A program made the translations under genes and the position numbers. A stretch of DNA of 64,000 bases from assembly GCF_003584015.1 (NCBI RefSeq), contig NZ_QXFM01000073.1, forward strand, positions 1 to 64,000, written 5' to 3'. Shown here piece by piece: positions 48,983-57,917 of this stretch; position 1 is the first letter of the stretch, and the number at the start of each line of letters is the position of its first letter. Below the pieces are notes generated by a model. That model did no database searches, was not told the origin of the DNA, and saw nothing but the letters and a program-made list of their open reading frames with translations. This stretch comes from Aurantiacibacter xanthus. Lineage in GTDB: Bacteria > Pseudomonadota > Alphaproteobacteria > Sphingomonadales > Sphingomonadaceae.

Positions 48983-49657
48983 TCAGGGCAGGTCGAGCAC
49001 GTAGCCTTTGGAATGGACGGTGCGCAGCAGGTGCCCTGCGCCTGCGCTGCGCAGCCCGAAGCGCAGCCGCTTGATCCACACGTCGACCGTGCGCAGGTAG
49101 CCCGGATCGCCAGCCTTGCCGAGCGCATCGACCAGCTCCTGCCGGCTCAGCACCCGGTTGGGGTTTTCGGCCAGAAAGCGCAGCACGCGGAACTCGTTCG
49201 GGCGCAGCGTGATCTGCTGGCCCTTCCAGCGCGCCTGCTCGCCCGCGACGTTGATTTGCAGCGCGCCCAGATCGAGCACCTGCGGCACGCTCTGCCGCCC
49301 TTCGGTGGCATAGAGCGCCAGCACCCGGTCGAGCATCGCCTTGCGGTCGAGCGGGCCGATCGCATAGTCGTCAGCCCCGGCCTTGATCGCCCGGCGGCGG
49401 TCTTCGGGGTCGTCCTCATCGAGCACCATCGTGATATGGGCATCGCGGGTGCGCGGATCGGCGCGCAGGCGGCGGCACATTTCGAGGCCCGACAAATCGT
49501 CGAGCACCCAGTCGACAAAGGCCCAGACGCTGCCTTCGACAAGCTTGTTCGGCCCGGCGGCTGCCAGTCGCTCGAACACGAATTGTGCATCGCCGTGATC
49601 GAACCGGTCATAGCCGGCCGCTTCCTCGCTGGTGGCGAAGATGGTGACGTGTTCCAT
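48983..49657 (-). CDS. PhoB-like winged-helix regulator with degenerate receiver domain
   Basis: A 224-residue OmpR/PhoB-type protein from ATG 49657 (GGGGA ahead). The receiver (1-115) keeps an Asp at the phosphorylation position (Asp49, VDWVLDDLSG) but lacks the N-terminal acidic pair (ATS at residues 7-9) and the conserved Lys (AIGPLD: Gly101), and the Pro after Asp49+3 is lost. The DNA-binding domain is intact (ITLRPNEFRVLRFLAENPNRVLSRQELVDAL; VDVWIKRLR; RTVHSKGYVL). Phosphorylation is therefore doubtful. No kinase is adjacent; the metacaspase gene lies 101 bp upstream on the same strand. Confidence 0.87.
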   Translation of the reverse strand: MEHVTIFATSEEAAGYDRFDHGDAQFVFERLAAAGPNKLVEGSVWAFVDWVLDDLSGLEMCRRLRADPRTRDAHITMVLDEDDPEDRRRAIKAGADDYAIGPLDRKAMLDRVLALYATEGRQSVPQVLDLGALQINVAGEQARWKGQQITLRPNEFRVLRFLAENPNRVLSRQELVDALGKAGDPGYLRTVDVWIKRLRFGLRSAGAGHLLRTVHSKGYVLDLP

Positions 49658-49758
49658 CCAGTCATTCCCCAATTGGATGGGGAACTCCTGCAAGCTGGAA
49701 ATGACCGTGCTATGACAAAACTGCACGCCGCGTTTGGCGCGGTCGCGATCAGGGAAAA

Positions 49759-52404
49759 CTACCGTGAGGCGAGCGTCACCAGCACCTCGTCATAGGGCAT
49801 ACCGTCGCCGCCACGATTGACGACGATGTGCTGATAGCCCTGCGAACGTGAGCCGCTCGCACCATAGGCGTCGGTCTGCAACGGCTCGTCGAGCGCGATG
49901 CGATAGAAGGTGGTGCGCATGAACTCCGACAGTTCGCCCGCCGTGATCGCGCCATCGCCGTTGGCATCGGCGCTGCCTTCCATCGCCTGCTGGAGAATGT
50001 GCGAGATATAGCCGCCCGCCGCGAACTTCTGCGCCACCAGACTGGTGAGGTCGCTGTCGGAGCTGAACACGCCCATCCGCCCGGTCTGGCGGTTGACCAC
50101 ATCGTCGAACCCGCCCGAGAAGCACGAATCGAGCACCAGCAGCGTGCGCGCGTGAATCGGTTCGAGCATTTGCCCCAGTTCGTAGTCGGTCACGGCGGCA
50201 TCGAACAGTTCGATGGTTTCGCTGGTGCCGTCGCGCTCCATGAAGCTCTCCACCGGCTGCTTGGAGCCATGGCCCGAGTAGAACAGCAGGAACAGATCGT
50301 CCGGCCCGATCGTCCCGGCGATATCGGCGATCGCTTCGATGAAGTTCGCCCGCGTCGCCTGCCGGTTGATCAGCGTGGCGCTTTGCGGGGCGAGCATGCC
50401 GGTGTGTTGCAGCGTCTGGGTGAGCTTGGTGGCGTCCTGATCGGTCATCGAGAGGTTGCTGGCACGCCCGCCGTAATCGGCCACGCCCACGCTCAGTGCG
50501 AAGATGCGGCCCCCGCTGCGTCCGGCCACCACCGGCGCAGCGCCGCCGCCCGCGCTGACGGTGGAGCTGATGGTATAACGGCCGGTCTCGCCGCCCTGAT
50601 AGCTGGTCGCCACCAGCGTGTAGGCGCCGGTTTCGGGCAGGGTGACGGTGAGGCGCGAGTTGGTCTCGCCATCGCCGCCGGCGCGGTCATCGTTTGCCTC
50701 GCTGCCGCCACCGGGCATCAGCAGCGAGAGGTAGGTGTCGAACTCGGAGGAGGTCATGTCGAAGGTCACGCGCTGGCCGCGCTGGCCGTCGAAGGTGTAG
50801 GCGTCGACATATTCGCCCGAGGAGATCGTCTCGTCACCGCTGGCGAGCGAACCGTTGACCGTGCGGCCAAGCGTAAGCCGGGTGAAGCCGCCGCTCGCTG
50901 AGCTGGCCGCGCCGCTGCTGTCGAGCCGGTAGCTGCCGAGCCCGCTTTCGGAATAGCTGGCCACCACCACCCGGTAGGTGCCCGCCTGCGGCAGCGTCGT
51001 CTCGACCAGACTGTTGAGCGTGCTGCCCGCAGGGTCGTCGTCGTTTTCGACCGAGAAGCCGCCCGGTCCTTCCACGCGCAGCAGGGTGTCGAACTCGTCG
51101 GAAGCGAGGGCAAGGCGCAGGCTCTGCCCGGCATCGGCCTCGATCAGGTAGATGTCCTCGACCGAGTGCTCACCGCGCGGGTCGGATGAGGTGAGCGTGC
51201 CGGTGACGCTGCGCCCCAGTTCGAGCCGCTCGCCGCTGGCCGCGCGCGCGGAGGCGCCCGACAGGTCGGCGCGGATCGTGTAGCTGCCGGTTTCCGCCGC
51301 GGCATAGCTGGTGGCGGCGATGGTAAGCGTGCCGTCGGAAGGGATTGTCACGTCGAGCCGGCTGTTGGTGCCGCCCCCGCTCGGATCGTCGTCGTTCTCG
51401 ACCGAGTAATTGTCACTACCCACCGCGGCGAGATAGGCGTCGAAGTCCGGGCTTTGCATGGTCACGGCCATCCGCGCGCCGGGATTGCCGCGCAGCGTGT
51501 AGGTATCGTAATACTCGCCGGAATCGAGCCTCGCGTCGCCTGCTGCGAGCTGGCCGCGTGTGGGGGTGCCAGGCGTGAGCGCAGTGGTCGAGCCGCTTGT
51601 TCCGCCCGAACTGCCCGAGCCCGAAGCCCTGCCGCCCGAGGTGCCACCGGCACCGAACCGCGCGCCGTTTATGCTCAGCAGGTAGCTGCCCGTCTCCCCC
51701 TGGGCGAGGCTGTTGGCGGTGATCCGGTACTGGCCGTTCTCGGTGAGGTCGAGGTCGAGGCGCGAATTGGTCGAGCCCTCCTGGCCGTCATCGTCGCTGA
51801 ACATTTCCCCGCTCGGACTTTCGACGCGCAGGTAGGTGTCGAAATCGGTCGAGTTCATCAGGATGGTGACATGCTGCCCGCTGCGCCCGTCGAACGTATA
51901 GCTGTCGTAGTAGGAGCCATCGTCGAGGGTGGCATCGCTCGTCGAAAGCGTGCCCGCAGTGCTGTCGGCCAGTCCGCTGTTGCCACCTGTGCTGCGGCCT
52001 GCGGAGCTGCCGCTTCGCGTGCCCTGCAACCGGTAGGCGCCGGTTTCTCCTGCGGCATAGCTGGTGATGACGAAGCGATAGCGGCCATCTTCGGGCAGCG
52101 TGGTGATGATGCGCGAATGGGTGCCATTGCCTTCATCGGCGTCGTCGTTCTCGACCGAGAAATCGCCCTCGCTGCGGAGCATCAGATAGGGGTCGAAGTC
52201 GTTGCTGGTCAGCGTGACATCGATCTCTTCGCCCGCGCGTCCGTCGAAAGAGAAGAGGTCGTAGAATTCGCCCGAGGGCAGCTCTTCATCGCCTGAGCGC
52301 AGCTCGCCGGTCGAGTTGATCGTGCTTTGTGCCGCAGCCGGCGCGGCAAGCCCCGCGCACAGGATGGCGGCCATCGCCGTCCTGGTGAGAATTCCCGACT
52401 TCAT
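49759..52404 (-). CDS. Exported caspase-like protease (metacaspase/orthocaspase) with five PPC-like repeats and an EF-hand
   Basis: An 881-residue protein: signal peptide (ILCAGLAAPAAAQ, cleavage near 26); five pre-peptidase-C-terminal-like domains at about 31-127, 148-245, 282-380, 398-495 and 514-613, each with a YDxYxFDGRxG, FDxYLxxxxP, SRLxxxLP, YxxxxxSYxxGETGxY pattern and Ser/Gly linkers; a C14 caspase domain from about 632 (RIFALSVGVADY) with catalytic His712 (YSGHGSK) and Cys761 (VLDSCFSGG); and an EF-hand loop at 813-824 (DANGDGAITAGE). It should be a Ca2+-responsive, Arg/Lys-type protease acting outside the cytoplasm; the specificity is inferred from metacaspases. It diverges from the two-component regulator gene at 52695. 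Confidence 0.92.
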   Translation of the reverse strand: MKSGILTRTAMAAILCAGLAAPAAAQSTINSTGELRSGDEELPSGEFYDLFSFDGRAGEEIDVTLTSNDFDPYLMLRSEGDFSVENDDADEGNGTHSRIITTLPEDGRYRFVITSYAAGETGAYRLQGTRSGSSAGRSTGGNSGLADSTAGTLSTSDATLDDGSYYDSYTFDGRSGQHVTILMNSTDFDTYLRVESPSGEMFSDDDGQEGSTNSRLDLDLTENGQYRITANSLAQGETGSYLLSINGARFGAGGTSGGRASGSGSSGGTSGSTTALTPGTPTRGQLAAGDARLDSGEYYDTYTLRGNPGARMAVTMQSPDFDAYLAAVGSDNYSVENDDDPSGGGTNSRLDVTIPSDGTLTIAATSYAAAETGSYTIRADLSGASARAASGERLELGRSVTGTLTSSDPRGEHSVEDIYLIEADAGQSLRLALASDEFDTLLRVEGPGGFSVENDDDPAGSTLNSLVETTLPQAGTYRVVVASYSESGLGSYRLDSSGAASSASGGFTRLTLGRTVNGSLASGDETISSGEYVDAYTFDGQRGQRVTFDMTSSEFDTYLSLLMPGGGSEANDDRAGGDGETNSRLTVTLPETGAYTLVATSYQGGETGRYTISSTVSAGGGAAPVVAGRSGGRIFALSVGVADYGGRASNLSMTDQDATKLTQTLQHTGMLAPQSATLINRQATRANFIEAIADIAGTIGPDDLFLLFYSGHGSKQPVESFMERDGTSETIELFDAAVTDYELGQMLEPIHARTLLVLDSCFSGGFDDVVNRQTGRMGVFSSDSDLTSLVAQKFAAGGYISHILQQAMEGSADANGDGAITAGELSEFMRTTFYRIALDEPLQTDAYGASGSRSQGYQHIVVNRGGDGMPYDEVLVTLASR

Positions 52405-52694
52405 TCGACGCCCCCGTCTGCAAAGAGATTCGCCGGACTAGTGGCATAATCCGACGTGAAAATCAGTACCGATATTACTGAATAATCCTTACCATTGAAT
52501 GGGTCATTTATGGCATCATCGTTCGGACAAGGCTCGGTTGGCGGCAACGCGATTCCGCTGGTTTGCACCGGACGCATGAGCGCTATCGGCGCGGGCATGG
52601 TCGCAGGCCGTTCCTCGGCAAGAGCGCCAGCCAATGCGACAGGGCGCGAACTCGGACTATCAACCGGCGGGCGCTTCCTTTATGGCGCGCTCTC
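52405..52694. other. Intergenic region between divergent genes
   Basis: A 290-bp gap holding the promoters of the metacaspase gene (left, minus) and the response regulator (right, plus). Around 52440-52500 it is unusually AT-rich (for example ATTACTGAATAATCCTTACC), fitting promoter DNA. No palindrome or RNA gene could be recognised. Confidence 0.5.
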
Positions 52695-53426
52695 ATGGAA
52701 CTTCCCGCCCGCGGCCAAAGACTGGCGTTAATCGAGGACGATGGTCCACTTCGGATGCTGCTGGCCAGGTGCATCCGGGAAAATGGCTTTGAAGTGGCAA
52801 GCTTTTGCAGCGCTGCCGAGTTTGCCGCTTCAAGCCTTGCCGATCTCACTCATCTCGACCTCATCATTCTCGACATCATGCTGCCCGGCTCGAACGGGAT
52901 CGATGTGTGCCGCAAGATCCGCCAGACCAGCAAGATCCCGATTATCTTCATCAGCGCGCGCGCATCGCAGACCGATCGCATCGTGGGGCTGGAAATCGGC
53001 GCCGACGACTATCTGGTCAAACCGGTCGATCCCGATGAACTCATCGCCAGAATACGCGCCGTGCTGCGCCGGGCCGATGGCCATGCCGGGCAAGACAGCG
53101 AACCGGCCGGGGCCATGCTCTATTTCGATGGCTGGCGGCTCGATCCGCGGCGGCGCGAACTGTTCGCGCCTGAGGGAGAGCGTATCTCGGTTTCGGAAGC
53201 CGAATTCGATCTGCTGGTGACCCTCGCCAGCATGCCGCAGCGCGTGGTCAGCCGGGCCTTGTTGCTCGAAAACTCGCGCGGTCGGCAATCGGGGCAGGGG
53301 GATCGCAGCGTCGATGTGCTGATCAGCCGTCTGCGCCAGAAGCTCGGCAGCGCATCCAATGGCGCGGACATGATCCGCACCGTGCGCGGCCTCGGATATG
53401 TCTTTGTGCCCGAAGTCACGCGGTGA
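52695..53426 (+). CDS. OmpR-family response regulator
   Basis: A 243-residue regulator with a complete receiver: acidic pocket E14-D15-D16, phosphoacceptor Asp60 (IILDIMLPGSNG), Ser87 (IFISARA) and Lys109 (YLVKPVD), then a winged helix (ISVSEAEFDLLVTLASMPQRVVSRALLLE; RSVDVLISRLRQKL; RTVRGLGYVF). ATG 52695 has only a weak ribosome site. The sensor kinase overlaps its stop by 4 bp. The carbonic anhydrase operon begins about 1.4 kb downstream, after the kinase gene, so that operon is a possible target. Confidence 0.9.
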   Translation: MELPARGQRLALIEDDGPLRMLLARCIRENGFEVASFCSAAEFAASSLADLTHLDLIILDIMLPGSNGIDVCRKIRQTSKIPIIFISARASQTDRIVGLEIGADDYLVKPVDPDELIARIRAVLRRADGHAGQDSEPAGAMLYFDGWRLDPRRRELFAPEGERISVSEAEFDLLVTLASMPQRVVSRALLLENSRGRQSGQGDRSVDVLISRLRQKLGSASNGADMIRTVRGLGYVFVPEVTR

Positions 53427-54769
53427 GCCTTGGCTGGTCGGTATGGCCGCAGGGGCTGACCAGCCGGCTCGTGCTGGTTCTGGTGCTGGTGATGACCGCA
53501 CAGTTTCTCGTGGCCGGGCTGCTGATCAGTGGCGACGAATCCAAAATTCAGCGCGAAGACATCGGGCGGCGGATTGCCGAGCAGGTAACCGTGGCCGAAC
53601 GTCTGATCGAAAGTGTCCCCTCCGGCCAGCGACGCGAACTGGCGCAGGCGCTGTCGACGCAGCATCTTGAATTCAGGCTGGTCGATGAGCCGGTATCGCG
53701 CGCGGCGGGACGCCAATCGGAGATGCTCCGGTACCTCGAAGCGGATATCTTCGCCTGGGAACCGTCCTTGCAGGAGGCCGGGCTGTGGATCGCTCTCGAA
53801 GACCGCAAGGAGCTGAGTCTCGACAGCTATCTCACCGGATCGGTCGAGATCGGCGATGGCAGCTGGCTCGCCTTTCGGACGCGGGAGCCGGTGACGAACT
53901 GGCGCTGGGCGGCCTTTACCTTGCTGCGGGTCGGGCTGGTTGCGATCGTGATCTTCGGCACGGCGGCGGTGCTGGTGCGCACGCTTAACCGGCCTCTCGT
54001 GCGGCTGGCCGAAAGCGCCAGCCTGATCGGCACCGACGCCCGCATTCACTTCGACGAGAAAACCGGCCCGCGCGAACTGCGGCGGGTGTCGGAGGCTCTC
54101 AATGCGATGCAGGACCGGGTCGATGACGTGCTGCTACAACGCACGCGCGCCCTCGCAGCGGTGGGGCACGATATGCGCACCCCGCTGGCGCGGATCCGGC
54201 TGCGGATCGCGCGCATCGAGGACAGGGTCGAGCGCGAGGCGGCCGAGCACGATGTCGAGATCATGGGGCACATGCTGCAGGAGCTGCTCGAATATTTCGA
54301 CACCGATGATCCGGCCCCGCGGACCCGAACCGACCTTGCCAGCCTGTGCCGGACGATCTGCGACGGGTTCGAGGATCTGGGCAATCCGGTCGGCTACTCC
54401 GGGCCGGACCGATTGATCGCGCAGGTTCACCACGTCGGCTTGCGCCGGGCGATCGAGAATCTGGTCGATAACGCCGTCGACCATGGCACCAGCCGGGGGA
54501 TCGTCTTGCGGGCGGATGACGACATGATCCGCATCACGGTCGCCGATAACGGTCCTGGCATACCCGAGGAGGAATTCCAGCGACTGATGCGTCCGTTCGA
54601 GCGGATGGACAAGGCGCGCGGCGAAGCCAATGGCGGGATCGGTCTCGGCCTTGCCATTACGGCGCGCGTTGCCGAGCTGCACGGTGGCCGGCTGGTGCTC
54701 CGCAACCGCGAGCCGAATGGCCTTGCCGCCACCATCGAACTGCCGGTTTGCGACGAGCCGAGTGCCTAG
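53423..54769 (+). CDS. Sensor histidine kinase
   Basis: A 448-residue kinase: two membrane segments (LVLVLVLVMTAQFLVAGLLI at 16-35 and FTLLRVGLVAIVIFGTAAVLV at 165-185) around a periplasmic sensor of about 130 residues, a HAMP domain (RTLNRPLVRLAESASLI), H-box with His249 (VGHDMRTPLARIR), N-box (ENLVDNAVDHG), G1 (ADNGPGIP) and G2 (GGIGLGLAIT). GTG 53423 overlaps the regulator stop (GTGA). The periplasmic domain resembles EnvZ-type sensors in size; its signal is unknown. Confidence 0.9.
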   Translation: MSLGWSVWPQGLTSRLVLVLVLVMTAQFLVAGLLISGDESKIQREDIGRRIAEQVTVAERLIESVPSGQRRELAQALSTQHLEFRLVDEPVSRAAGRQSEMLRYLEADIFAWEPSLQEAGLWIALEDRKELSLDSYLTGSVEIGDGSWLAFRTREPVTNWRWAAFTLLRVGLVAIVIFGTAAVLVRTLNRPLVRLAESASLIGTDARIHFDEKTGPRELRRVSEALNAMQDRVDDVLLQRTRALAAVGHDMRTPLARIRLRIARIEDRVEREAAEHDVEIMGHMLQELLEYFDTDDPAPRTRTDLASLCRTICDGFEDLGNPVGYSGPDRLIAQVHHVGLRRAIENLVDNAVDHGTSRGIVLRADDDMIRITVADNGPGIPEEEFQRLMRPFERMDKARGEANGGIGLGLAITARVAELHGGRLVLRNREPNGLAATIELPVCDEPSA

Positions 54770-54859
54770 AAACACTTTGTTACATTTCTCGGCCTGCGGG
54801 GAAACATTGGCTCGCTAGCTCCTGCATTCCAATTGACTGGATTTGCGAAGGAGCATGTC

Positions 54860-55534
54860 ATGAACACTCTGATCGACGGCGTTGACCGCTTTATCGGAAA
54901 CGTTTTCCCCACCAAGAGTGAGCGCTTCCGCGAACTGGCCCGCGAAGGCCAGAGCCCCACTACTCTGATGATCAGCTGCTCGGACAGCCGCGTGGTGCCC
55001 GAACTGATTACCCAGTCGGAGCCGGGCGAACTGTTCGTGATCCGCAATGCGGGCAACATCGTGCCGCCGTGGCAGCGCACCAATGGCGGTGTCACCAGCA
55101 CGATCGAATATGCCGTGGTTGCGCTGGGCGTCACCGATATCGTGATCTGCGGCCATGCCGATTGCGGCGCGATGAAGGCCTTCTCCGCCGCTCCCGGCGC
55201 GCTCGACAAGATGCCCAGCGTCAAGGAATGGCTGAGCCATGCCGAAGCCGCCAACGCGACGGTCGAGGCCTGCTGCGGCGCGATGGAAGCCGGCGAGCGG
55301 CTGGAAAGCCTGATCGAGGAGAACGTCAAGATCCAGCTGACGCACCTGCGCTCGCACCCTTGCGTGGCCTCGGGTCTGGCGGCGGGCAAGCTGCGTCTGC
55401 ACGGCTGGGTGTTCGATATCGAAACCGGTGTCATCCGCGCGCTCGATGGCGCTTCGGGCACGTACATTCCGCTGGGCGCCGATGGTGCCTACGCGGTGGC
55501 CGATTTCGGCCGCGAAACCTTGCGAGTGGGCTGA
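54860..55534 (+). CDS. Beta-carbonic anhydrase, 1
   Basis: A 224-residue beta-CA. Zinc ligands Cys40, His99 and Cys102 (SCSDSR; CGHADCG) and the Asp42-Arg44 dyad are present, with the family phrase ELFVIRNAGNIVP and LRLHGWVFDIETG. It interconverts CO2 and bicarbonate in the cytoplasm. ATG 54860 is chosen for AAGGAG 6 bp before it. It is the first gene of a CA/SulP/CA set, with a hairpin before the transporter. Confidence 0.93.
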   Translation: MNTLIDGVDRFIGNVFPTKSERFRELAREGQSPTTLMISCSDSRVVPELITQSEPGELFVIRNAGNIVPPWQRTNGGVTSTIEYAVVALGVTDIVICGHADCGAMKAFSAAPGALDKMPSVKEWLSHAEAANATVEACCGAMEAGERLESLIEENVKIQLTHLRSHPCVASGLAAGKLRLHGWVFDIETGVIRALDGASGTYIPLGADGAYAVADFGRETLRVG

Positions 55535-55578
55535 GCCCCACCCCTGGGCCCTCCATTTCCCCTCCCACTCACAAGTCA

Positions 55579-55625
55579 GGCGGCTCCTGCCGGGATTCCT
55601 CGATTGCCCCGCTGCAGGAGCCGCC
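55579..55625 (+). other. Intercistronic 12-bp hairpin with 23-nt loop
   Basis: GGCGGCTCCTGC (55579-55590) and GCAGGAGCCGCC (55614-55625) pair perfectly. It lies between the first carbonic anhydrase and the SulP gene, 18 bp before the SulP start, and has no T-run. It could alter the ratio of CA to transporter or act on SulP initiation. Confidence 0.7.
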
Positions 55626-55643
55626 ACCCATGGAAGGTGGCTT

Positions 55644-57224
55644 ATGACTGACAACGAATCTCTCTTTGCCAATCTCGGGCGCGATGTTCCCGCCTCGGTT
55701 GTCGTGGCGCTGGTTGCGCTGCCACTCTGCCTTGGCATCGCGCTCGCTTCGGGCGCGCCGCTGTTTTCGGGCCTGATTTCCGGCATCGTCGGTGGCGTCG
55801 TCGTTGGCGTGCTGTCGAAGTCGCAGCTCTCGGTCAGCGGTCCGGCCGCCGGCCTTACCGTGATCGTGCTCGGCGCGCTGGCCACCTTGCCCAGCTGGGA
55901 GGCCTTTCTGCTGGCGACCATGCTGGCCGGCCTGATGCAGATTGCGCTCTATTTCACCCGCTCGGGCACGCTGTCCGAATTCGTGCCCAGTTCGGTCATC
56001 ACCGGCATGCTGGCGGCGATCGGCCTGATCCTCATCCTCAAGCAGATCCCGCATGCGCTTGGCTATGACGGCGATTTCGAGGGCAGCCTCAGCTTCCTGC
56101 AGCCCGATGGTCTGAACACGATCACCACGCTGTTCTATTCGTTCTGGGACTACCTGCTGTTCGGCCCGATGGTGATTGCGGCGGTCTCGATCGCGTTTCT
56201 GTTCTGGTGGGATGTGAAGCGGCCCAAGGAGGGGCCCATCCGTCTGCTGCCCGGACCGCTGGTGGTGGTGCTGTTCGGCGTGCTTGCCAACGAAGGCTTC
56301 AAGCTGTTCGCGCCCTCGCTCGCCATCGATACCACGCACCTCGTGCAGGTGCCCGTGGCCGAAACGCTGGATGGCTTCTTCTCCAACTTTTCCACTCCGG
56401 ACTTCTCGCTGATCGGTCTGCCCGACGTGTGGATCGTGGCGGTGACGCTGGCCATCGTGGCGAGCCTTGAATCGCTGCTGTGCGTGAAGGCCGTGGACGA
56501 GATCGACCCGCGCCGCCGCACCTCTGACAAGAACCACGAACTGCTGGCGCAGGGTGGCGGCAACTTCGTCTCGGGCCTGATCGGCGGCCTGCCGCTGACC
56601 TCGGTGATCGTGCGTTCGAGCGCCAACGTCTCGGCCGGTGCCGTGACCAAGATGTCGGCGATCCTGCACGGCTTCTGGCTGCTGGCCAGTGTCGTCCTGA
56701 TCCCGACCCTGCTGAACCTGATCCCGCTTGCCGCTCTGGCCGCGATCCTGATCCACACCGGATACAAGCTCACCACCCCGCAGATGTTCGTGCGGCGCTG
56801 GAAGCAGGGCTGGCACCAGTTCGTGCCGTTCTTCGCCACGGTGGCGGCAATCCTGCTGACGGACCTGTTGATGGGCATCGTGATCGGTCTCGCCATCGGT
56901 TTCGTCTTCGTGGTGGCGCGCAACTTCCGCAAGGCCATCACCGTGGCCAACGAAGGCGCGTTCTACCTCGTGAAGAGCCGCCGCAACCTCTACTTCATTC
57001 ACAAGTACGAGTTGCAGCAGTCGCTGCAGTCGATCCCCTCCGGCTCGCAGGTGGTGATCGACCTCGACCGCTCCGAATTCGTCGATCCCGACAATATCGA
57101 GATCATCAACGCCTTCGTCAGGAATGCCGAGTTCAAGGACATCGAGGTGAGCGTTCGCCACGATCTCGAACATCTGGAAGGCAGCGGGCTGCGCGCGCCG
57201 CTGAGAAAGGTTGCCTACTCATGA
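55644..57224 (+). CDS. SulP family anion transporter, likely bicarbonate
   Basis: A 526-residue transporter with the SulP opening DVPASVVVALVALPLCLGIALASGAPLFSGLISGIVGG, conserved VSGPAAGLTVIVLGAL, about 12-14 membrane segments, ASLESLLCVKAVDEIDPRRRTSDKNHELLAQGGGN and SVIVRSSANVSAGAVTK, and a C-terminal STAS-like domain (about 440-526: VVIDLDRSEFVDPDNIEIINAFV). SulP proteins carry sulfate, bicarbonate or dicarboxylates. Flanking carbonic anhydrases argue for bicarbonate, as in BicA-type and SulP-CA pairs. It overlaps the second CA by 4 bp. Confidence 0.92.
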   Translation: MTDNESLFANLGRDVPASVVVALVALPLCLGIALASGAPLFSGLISGIVGGVVVGVLSKSQLSVSGPAAGLTVIVLGALATLPSWEAFLLATMLAGLMQIALYFTRSGTLSEFVPSSVITGMLAAIGLILILKQIPHALGYDGDFEGSLSFLQPDGLNTITTLFYSFWDYLLFGPMVIAAVSIAFLFWWDVKRPKEGPIRLLPGPLVVVLFGVLANEGFKLFAPSLAIDTTHLVQVPVAETLDGFFSNFSTPDFSLIGLPDVWIVAVTLAIVASLESLLCVKAVDEIDPRRRTSDKNHELLAQGGGNFVSGLIGGLPLTSVIVRSSANVSAGAVTKMSAILHGFWLLASVVLIPTLLNLIPLAALAAILIHTGYKLTTPQMFVRRWKQGWHQFVPFFATVAAILLTDLLMGIVIGLAIGFVFVVARNFRKAITVANEGAFYLVKSRRNLYFIHKYELQQSLQSIPSGSQVVIDLDRSEFVDPDNIEIINAFVRNAEFKDIEVSVRHDLEHLEGSGLRAPLRKVAYS

Positions 57225-57826
57225 AGAAGTTTCGCGAACTCCTGCTCGCCAACAAGGCCTGGTCGCACGAAATGCGCGAGCGCAAACCGGATTTCTTCGG
57301 CCAGCAGATGCGGGGGCAGAACCCCGATATCCTGTGGATCGGGTGTTCGGACAGCCGCGTCAGCCCCGAGCAGATCACCCAGACCCGGCCGGGCGAGCTG
57401 TTCATCCACCGCAACGTCGCCAACGTGGTGAGCGAGGATGACGACAACTTCGGATCGGTGCTGCAGTTCGCGGTCGAGGAACTGAAGGTCAGCCACATCG
57501 TGATCTGCGGCCACCGCGGCTGCGGCGTGGTGGAAGCGTCGGTTTCGGGCGAGACCACTGGCGCAATCGACCGCTGGCTCGGTTCGGTGCGCGAAGTCAG
57601 CCTGCGGCACGCGGAGGAGTTGGCTGCCATCTCCGATCAGGAGGAGCGGCTGGATCGTCTGGTGGAGCTCAATGTCCGGCATCAGGTGCGGCAGCTTGCC
57701 CGGATGCGCATCCTGCGTGCCGCCTTCGAGCGCGGCGAAGACATTGCGCTGCATGGTCTGGTCTATGATCTGCACACCGGCCTGGCGCGAGAGCTGGACA
57801 TCGAGAGCGACCTTATCCCGGCATAG
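57221..57826 (+). CDS. Beta-carbonic anhydrase, 2
   Basis: A 201-residue beta-CA of the Can type: ANKAWSHEMRERKPDFF, zinc ligands Cys42, His98, Cys101 with Asp44-Arg46 (GCSDSRVSPEQI; CGHRGCG), and HRNVANVV. It differs clearly from the first CA in the same operon, so the two are of separate subtypes. The start overlaps the SulP stop (ATGA); tight coupling suggests coupling of transport and hydration. A terminator follows. Confidence 0.94.
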   Translation: MKKFRELLLANKAWSHEMRERKPDFFGQQMRGQNPDILWIGCSDSRVSPEQITQTRPGELFIHRNVANVVSEDDDNFGSVLQFAVEELKVSHIVICGHRGCGVVEASVSGETTGAIDRWLGSVREVSLRHAEELAAISDQEERLDRLVELNVRHQVRQLARMRILRAAFERGEDIALHGLVYDLHTGLARELDIESDLIPA

Positions 57827-57862
57827 GTAACTGCCTCGCCGACCTGTCATCGGGACGGAAAT

Positions 57863-57896
57863 GAAACGGAGCCGCCAGATGCTGGGGCTCCGTTTC
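57863..57896. terminator. Bidirectional terminator hairpin
   Basis: GAAACGGAGCC (57863-57873) pairs with GGCTCCGTTTC (57886-57896) around a 12-nt loop, followed by TGTTATC. It lies between the convergent second CA and sulfatase genes and can serve both. Confidence 0.8.
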
Positions 57897-57917
57897 TGTT
57901 ATCGCGACTTGTTGCAA

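Noticed and set aside
49759-52404. Caspase-like protein as an intracellular phage-defence effector
   Set aside because: A signal peptide and PPC-type repeats point to export; no CBASS, Avs or gasdermin-like partner lies nearby.
54860-57826. Carboxysome or autotrophic CO2-concentrating locus
   Set aside because: No RuBisCO, shell protein or other carbon-fixation gene is present; a general bicarbonate supply unit is more modest.
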